From contig JAJEKV010000224.1 of NCBI GenBank assembly GCA_021234155.1, forward strand, positions 434,001-498,000: a stretch of 64,000 nt of DNA, written 5' to 3'. Positions 58,061-64,000 of the stretch are shown here, piece after piece. Position 1 is the first letter of the stretch. Every line of letters starts with the position of its first letter. The position numbers and the translations under genes were made by a program. The DNA comes from Isoetes taiwanensis (taxonomy: Eukaryota; Streptophyta; Lycopodiopsida; Isoetales; Isoetaceae). The notes beneath the pieces were generated by a model that was not told where the DNA came from, made no database searches, and saw only the letters and a list, made by a program, of their open reading frames with translations.

Positions 58061-58239
58061 GGATTCGGATCTTGATTTTACATAAGCCTACTTTCGGCTT
58101 CAAGTTTCTTTGTTAAAGATAGCATTCTTCTCGAAAGCGATAAAGAACCGAATTCATTGGAAAAAATAGAGGGCGAAAAATAGAGAACAAGAGAATGCAT
58201 TTGGAATGGAATCACACTCACCATAGTTAGCGGAGATCG

Positions 58240-58430
58240 AATGGGATTGAAGGCTCGTCGTCGAATGGGATTGTAGGCGCTTTCGATAGAAAGATTGTTC
58301 TTGAAGCTCGATAGAAGGAATGTTCTTGGGTGCTCTGAAAGTAGGAATGATCTTGGGCTCGATAGTAGGAATGAAGGAATGATCTTGGAAGCTCACGATA
58401 GTAGGTGGCGATTAGGTGGTAGTAGATTGC
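58240..58430. repeat. Tandem repeat with GATAG(A/T)AGGAATG(T/A)TCTTGG unit
   Basis: Five imperfect units of about 33-40 bases are seen. They are open on the minus strand as a Ser/Ile/Phe-rich repeat (IIPTFRAPKNIPSIELQEQS), just upstream of the VGTFVAWP fragment, so they may be a repeated spacer of the same protein. Confidence 0.5.
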
Positions 58431-58603
58431 CACATATCGTTTCTTGAAATTAATAATTAATGGTTCTTGAAATTGCACTAAAAAGAAAAACACAATTTTA
58501 AATTTGTAAATGGGCCGGGCCAGGCGGTTAATTAAAGCGGTATAAATTTAAAAGGGCGAATTTGAATTCACGGTTTTAAATCGGCGGCCAAGATTATGAG
58601 CGC

Positions 58604-58792
58604 ATACATATAAGTTTAAACCAAAATCCAGTCTCATACTATCGCACTTGCGGTTCAATGGCGTCTAGAGGATCATGGCGGCTGGCGGCGACTGCAGTAT
58701 TTGGTAGAGGTGGCGACAGTCCAAAGCACAAATGCAAAGCACGGAGGCTGCTTTGAACACGTGAAAGCACAAATCCAACAAAGCGCCTCGGG
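58604..58792 (+). promoter_or_regulatory. Possible promoter and first exon of the 58.6-62.6 kb gene
   Basis: CATATAAG at about 58606 lies 45-50 bases before an ATG at 58658, which opens MASRGSWRLAATAVFGRGGD. A stop follows after 32 codons, but a donor-like GGGTAATTG occurs at about 58790. An exon of about 130 bases with one frame error is possible. Confidence 0.3.
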
Positions 58793-59214
58793 TAATTGAT
58801 GCATTTTTGTTACGTAATTGATCTCTGTGTCCCTTTTTTGTTAGGGTTTTAGGATGTTTTTACGTAATAATATAGTTATTATCAATAAAAGCATGTGTCC
58901 TCTAATGTTTGAGTTCATATGTCCCAAAAATGTATGGAAACAAATGCTTAATGTGTACTTTAATTACGTATGTCTTTGCTTGAAGCTTGTATACTTAATT
59001 TGAGCGATTATTCGGTAGCTAGTTGTGTTTTTATAGTTAGTTGTGTCCTCGATGAAGATTCAACTCTTTAAGTTGCATTTTTATAGTTAGTTGTGTCTGA
59101 GCATTTTGATTCGGACAAAGCGCCCTGGCCTTGATTTAATTAGGCATTACATTAGTTTCTTTATCTTCGGGTCACTTCTAAAAGCAGCGCCAAAGCGGCG
59201 TATTTGTTACATTT

Positions 59215-62200
59215 TATTTGGGACAAAAGCGGCGCTGGCTCGACCCCAATAAACTAAATGAACTTCTTTGTGCATTCATTTTCAAATCGCGCCAAAGCGT
59301 TTTGTTGCATATGTGTCGGCGACATTTATTTGAGCATAAAAGATTAACCCATGTCTTTGTAATTTCACGGGATCACAAAAAGACAATCAAAGAGGAGGAC
59401 CAAGCAAAGGCGAGACCTCTGATCGAGAAAAGGCAAAGGGCGAGAAGAAGATATTCTTGTTTCTGGGACTGCGGCATGTATTGGCGTTAGAAGATACATA
59501 CGGAATAATAAAAAGGCTCAGGTAGAACCTCCATGTCGAGGAAGAAGATCTTATAGAGGAATTGAGAATGGTATGTGGAGATATTCAAAGCGGTGGGAAA
59601 GGCGGACCTCATATTCATGTCAAGGTTAAAGAGCGATCAAATGAAGAAGCGGGGAATTCTTATTACATGTGAAGTACGGGGCGATTCTTTTACGTTACGT
59701 GCTAGTTGAAGTGGGCAAAAACATAAGAAAAGCCTAAAGAAGATCAATCGATGCGGTCGCGAGCTCTTTTAAAAGGCGCTTTAAGATCGGGCGACATGGC
59801 CGATAACCTCTTCAAATTTGGTACGGGCGGTGGCGAGCCATTGACTCCTATAAGAATATGCGAGGGCTTACGGTACATTCGACGAGCCATTATACGAGGC
59901 CCTCGGGCGGTGTCTACCTACGGCGTGAAGGACAAGGAAGAAGCTAGCTCTAGAGGCGGGGAAACTACTGAAGTGGCGGCGGGCCTTACAAGTGGCGATG
60001 ACAAGGCGAGGCGGTTGGAGGCAATGAGCAAAGCGAAGAAATATATCGACAAGTATCCAGCGGGCCTCGGCTTCACACATCGATCCAGCGTGGACAGGCT
60101 TTTCAGGTCCACTAAAGCTATTTATATCAGCGAGAAGGTATGACAAGCGGCACTCCTTGGAGATATTGAACGGCATGATCGAAAATCGAGGCGGTGCCAA
60201 TACTGCCGATGTAGTGCCATACGATACGAGAACAAAAAGGTAATCATCACGGAGCAAGGCTGGAGGACTTCATCGAGAACCCGGACATACATTTTATGAT
60301 AATAGATGGCCAGCATTCAATAGAGGCCCGAAGATTCTCATCAAGAAGGCCGCGACATCTTTGGGAATCGGTTGTTCTATAAAATTTGTATTACGCCGAA
60401 GCTGCCGGTTCTGGCGGGTCAACAACACTGCCGAACTAGCGAAATAAAGCGCCTCCTAAATGACATGGGAAAAACTTTCCTATACAAAGGTAATTCTCTT
60501 CCCACATTTTTTATTTTTCGTATTACCAAATCGCGCCCGGTAGCGATTTCATAATAGAAGGCAATGGGTTCTGGGATGGTAGGCGTTTCCGTCAAATAAG
60601 CAAATCGCGCTGGGCGATTTTATATTAGAATACAAGTTGAGCCCGGCGCAATTTGTATTCTAATATAAATCGCGCCCGGTATTCTTCGACTAGAACCATC
60701 TACTATTTCAAAACCCTTTGCTATTTTCGGCGCTGGGCGATTTGCCTTCTAAGGCAAATCGGCGTGGTGGCGATTATAAACTAAAGGATTGTTTGAATTC
60801 ACGATTATAAAGCTAGCGAAGTTATTCCTTGCGAGTCCCTATATAGAGCAACCGGCATGCCGGAACCGATGGATTGAATATGGGAAGCCAATGCCTACAG
60901 ACGGGCCAGTCCAAAAGCGGCTGAATTCAAGTTCTTTGGAAAGGACACTTAGTCGGACTATATATCTGAGGACAAGACCAAGAGCACGGATCAAAAAAAA
61001 AAAAAGGAGATGAAAAGGGTGATCTTTGCCGAAGAACCAAGCGTGCCCAAGGATGCACGCAAGATAGTTTTGCTTGAGATCAGGTATGGGAGAAATGGAA
61101 TGAATGCAGGGCGCCCTCGTGGAGAAAAGTTGCGATTCACAAGGAAGATTTCCTCTGTTGACACATCAATTTTTGATATCCATATACTTGAGAGATGAGG
61201 AAGGCCGGGGATTAGAAGATCAAGAACTCATCTCGGTCTTGGATAGGTTAATCGAGAAAAGGAAATCCTTTACAAGAAAACCTCGGCAACAAAGGCTATG
61301 GAATCCTTTGAAGATGCATGCGGCGACGCTGAAGAATATTAGAGTGCTCAAGAAGGCGGTTGGTGAGGAATTGCAAAGGCTTACATCGAGTGGTCGTTGT
61401 CGGAGTTAGGACTAATGCAAAAGTATAGCGTCTCCAACGACGACCTAAAAAGTATGTATTTTGGTCCAAGGACTTTGTCAAGCGGCGAGAAGTTGAAGAA
61501 GCGTTGCAAAGATCGATTGGGATTCACACAAAAAGTTGCATCCGACTTGAAGCGAAAAGTCAGCGTTGGTGAAGCGAGACCAGGAGGCGGAATCCACATT
61601 TTTTTTTATCAAGTGTCCCTTTGGTTTCAAGTGTGCCTTGCGGAAGTGGGTGAAGGTCCTCATGATATCACACTCGCCGTGCTTGATAGTGGCGCCCGGA
61701 TGGTCGCTTGAAGACTATAATCGTTCTTCAACATATGCGGTGGTTGCCGGCGAAATGCATTACACAATCGTCACTATATGTCCCTCAGGCATGTCCTATG
61801 CATATGCTCTAAGTCTTTGCAAATGACTTAGAATGCGTGAAAGTCATCGACAGGCGATCCTCATAGATGAAACCAAGGCGGTGACTTCGGCCACGACAAG
61901 TAAACTTTCTCATGTGCTTATTATTATGATAGCCATTATGGATGATAAGGAATATGAAAGGCTTAAGGGAAAAGCGGATGGAGAAACTAGCATGGCGGTG
62001 CTATCGGTTAGATGAGCGCATCTGCGAAAGCGTCTTCTATGCGGAGCAAGAAGACAGGGGGAAATTTGTCAAGGTCGTGGAAGAGTTAGAGGAGGAAGAG
62101 GAGGATGAGGAAGAAAGCGAGGGCGACCCGGTTCTTGTGGGCCACATTAAGTATGAGCTCCTAACTTCACATAAGGGGAAGCTAAACAAAACGGGTTCTC

Positions 62201-62640
62201 TATGGATCTTTCGGTATCTCATTGAAGCATTTTGTCCATTGGGAACAACTTCTTTGGGAACTTCCGTTGGAGGTTACATCGGTAGAAGCTTTGAAGTTAG
62301 CAAGGAAATGCGGGCGTCGTCTCCGATGATCGGCGAAATTTTTGGACCTCTTCTTTGAGAAAGTACTAGAGGAAGCCCCTAGGGGACCAATCGGCGGTGC
62401 AAAAACAAAGCTTCTAGCTCTAAGGCGAAATACCTTGATTTGCTTAAGGAGCGGGAGAGTGCGAGGCGGGCATTGCGTGGCTCCAACTTCATGGATGACA
62501 TGGACGGCGCGGCGGATCTCCAAGTACCTATCGACATGCTGTGAACATTCTTGGCCTTGAAAATATAGACCCGGTATGACAATGCCAAGGATGATGATAA
62601 TAACAATCTTGATGATGAAGCGGACTCCAAATCGATAACA
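59215..62640 (+). pseudogene. Broken gene with ParB-like motif and possible N6/N4 methyltransferase end
   Basis: The protein-like frames change often but keep one direction. Segments in order: IKEEDQAKARPLIEKRQRAR (59.4 kb), MADNLFKFGTGGGEPLTPIR and LGFTHRSSVDRLFRSTKAIY (59.8-60.1 kb), and YDKRHSLEILNGMIEN (60.15 kb). DFIENPDIHFMIIDGQHSIE and EA follow at 60.27-60.33 kb. EEPSVPKDARKIVLLEIRYG is at 61.0 kb, WSLEDYNRSSTYAVVAGEMH at 61.7 kb, IKYELLTSHKGKLNKTGSLW and RYLIEAFCPLGT at 62.15-62.25 kb, and ALKLARKCGRR with LFFEKVLEEAP at 62.3-62.4 kb. DGQHS-EAA resembles the ParB nuclease-like motif (DGHHR-AA). The end resembles the K-x-RLIEAF-x-x-G ... R block of N6/N4 DNA methylases, but no DPPY is visible. 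A ParB-plus-methylase fusion is common in phages; here it is inference. A donor at about 60490 suggests introns. Confidence 0.4.
60525..60780. repeat. Cluster of palindromes inside the probable intron
   Basis: A perfect 16-bp arm pair at 60620-60635 and 60653-60668 (TTATATTAGAATACAA) flanks a GCCCGGCGC centre, and a perfect palindrome GATTTGCCTTCTAAGGCAAATC-like lies at 60739-60760. CAAATCGCGCCCGGTAGCGATTT-type motifs occur at about 60528, 60601, 60638, 60668, 60728 and 60755. The stretch could fold into a string of hairpins. Confidence 0.7.
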
Positions 62641-62973
62641 CTAGCGGGTTAGCGTAAAAGTAATGAACTATCAAGCGTAGTTCACACTATCTGAGATCTC
62701 AAGCGATGTGGTTGGTGCTTCTAGCGAGACCGGAGGCAAGTCGAGAATAAAGATGCAAGGGATGAAGAGAACACGGGGAATGATGAAGGCGAAAGGTATC
62801 GTGACAATATTCCTTTTTTGATATCCATGCATTTTTTCAAACTAGAAGCTTATAGAAATCGGCGCTGGTAGCGATTTGGAATTTCCTAGAGCATACTTTT
62901 GAATTATGTTGACATGCATCATTCATGAAATGGCGCTGGCGTTTTATTTTCCATTTCTTTCATCTCATCGTTA

Positions 62974-63560
62974 TTGTTCTCCTTACGAAATGATTTGGCT
63001 TCCCCAAAAAAGTCTTTGGTCTTTGATTTGAATGGTGTGCTATGTAGAGCGTTACCTAAAACAGCGTTTGAAAAGTCATGGTATCGCCAACAACCATTTG
63101 AGACACGTACCAAATATGTTTACCAGCGCCCTTATCGAAGGAGATGTTGGACCGGGCCTTGATCTGTTTTCGTTGTGCAATTTGGTCATCCATGGAGCAT
63201 AGAAATATCGAGGATGTTTTGAAAGTAGTGCACGAGCTAAATAGAAATTGGGCGTCCATGCGGGATCAAAGCAAATGTGCTTCATTCACAAACCCTAAAG
63301 AGCAGAAGCGGGTAAAAGATATTTGTGAAATGCTTGCGCAACATGATGGATGCCCTAGGTGTTGAGGATAAGGAAGGCATAATCATTGTGGATGATGGCG
63401 CTCTAAAGTGTTGCTTCAATCGTCCACGGTCATTGAATCCGCCATCCTATCATCCTCAAGATTTTGACAAAGATGACTTCTGCCCGGCTTTGTTAGTGTC
63501 ACGCAAAGAAATAGCCGGAAAAAGCGGTCGAAGAGATACACACACTATACCCACACCTTG
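62974..63560 (+). pseudogene. FCP1/HAD-like phosphatase pseudogene
   Basis: Frames in order give KSLVFDLNGVLCRALPKTAF (HAD motif I position; the second Asp of DxD is Asn-Gly here), TKYVYQRPY, and then after a frame change MLDRALICF and AIWSSMEHRNIEDVLKVVHE (motif II 'WSS'). EQKRVKDICEMLAQH and, in a third frame, GIIIVDDGALKCCFNRP and PPSYHPQDFDKDDF (motif III VDDS-like) follow. This is the layout of the NLI/FCP1-like catalytic domain of plants with a DLNG motif. Two frame changes break it. The Asn in motif I would make even an intact version an unusual or inactive phosphatase. It lies 330 bases after the ParB-like gene, on the same strand, with palindromes at 62856 and 62928 between them. Confidence 0.55.
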
Positions 63561-64000
63561 ATCGGACGGAAATTGTGGCGGGGAACTTGAGAAAATCGTC
63601 CTAGAAAGGGAACTTTTTGATATATATGTATACGGGAAATACACTTTCCAAAAAGTTTTGAATATGAAATATACTTTATCTGAAAGGTTTTGAATATATA
63701 TTGTGTTCTTTTATCAGCATTATTGGTTACGTGTGCGTATTATTTTTTATATTATGTATGCGGTTTGTTATACTTGCAATAATTTGTAAGTATATCATCA
63801 ATAATTTTGGTGTGTATAAATAGGTATGCATGAAATAGCCCCTGAATCGGCGGTCTCCGCCTTCTCCTTGTTATTATGGCACATTCTATTACGCAAGATG
63901 AACCATGCGGACCTCTGCGGTGCATGAAACTAGAAATAGAACTTGGGGCTGGCTTGATGTCGTTGCTATGAATCTGTCCGCTTCTATCCTGATCCCTTTG
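63561..64000. other. AT-rich end of window
   Basis: No gene recognised. GGCGGTCTCCGCC at about 63859-63871 is a small palindrome. Confidence 0.45.

Noticed and set aside
1-64000. CRISPR arrays, bacterial operons or phage modules
   Set aside because: There are no regularly spaced identical repeats, no Shine-Dalgarno-led gene strings, and the genes present have introns or plant families.

Overview
The window looks like nuclear DNA of a land plant with a large, repeat-rich genome, probably a fern or other seed-free vascular plant; a gymnosperm is not excluded. It is mostly AT-rich, has CCCTAA-type telomere-like motifs, a plant A-type cytochrome P450 with one short intron, a plant L1 fragment with a poly(A) tail, and several Helitron 3' ends. 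I see no bacterial-style operons, CRISPR, rRNA or clear functional tRNA genes. Most annotation is therefore of mobile elements and decaying genes.

Layout. 1-4.7 kb: AT-rich DNA with three Helitron-like 3' ends, the last cutting off the 3' part of a minus-strand zinc-finger gene (4.7-6.7 kb). That gene encodes two Cys/His modules and a C-terminal PCNA-box-like motif. 8.36-25.82 kb: two tandem copies of an 8.7 kb unit. Each copy is an AT-rich half with Helitron ends plus a GC-rich, minus-strand LINE with endonuclease and reverse transcriptase. The AT-rich halves are almost identical, while the LINE halves differ densely at CTG/CAG words, which suggests consensus error or context-specific decay. 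26-39 kb: intergenic DNA with tRNA-like repeats, a degenerate 29.3-30.2 kb repeat array, a P450 5' fragment, and several short 3' fragments of the same LINE family. One of these is 59 bp long with a 44 bp target-site duplication. 39.9-41.4 kb: the best recognised gene, a CYP71-clan-like P450 with three frame breaks near its N-terminus and a large foldback upstream. 42.5-47.8 kb: foldbacks, a reverse-strand Helitron-related stretch, an L1 3' part, another LINE 3' part and a UDP-glycosyltransferase pseudogene start.

50.4-55.3 kb (minus strand): a broken gene resembling the multi-copy transposase-like family of early land plants that carries a GHTHxDxDALFG motif. 55.4-58.6 kb: low-complexity DNA, tandem repeats and a minus-strand fragment with a 'VGTFVAWP' signature typical of CACTA-linked plant domains. 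58.6-63.6 kb (plus strand): the most unusual block. It holds a broken multi-exon gene with a ParB-like 'DGQHSIEAA' motif and a C-terminal part faintly like an N6/N4 DNA methyltransferase. An FCP1/HAD-like phosphatase pseudogene with 'FDLNGVLC' follows. Both are interleaved with at least a dozen copies of an imperfect AAATCGCGCC/GGCGCGATTT palindrome.

No coherent operating pathway is visible. The window is best read as a mobile-element graveyard with one P450 gene and one disrupted zinc-finger gene.
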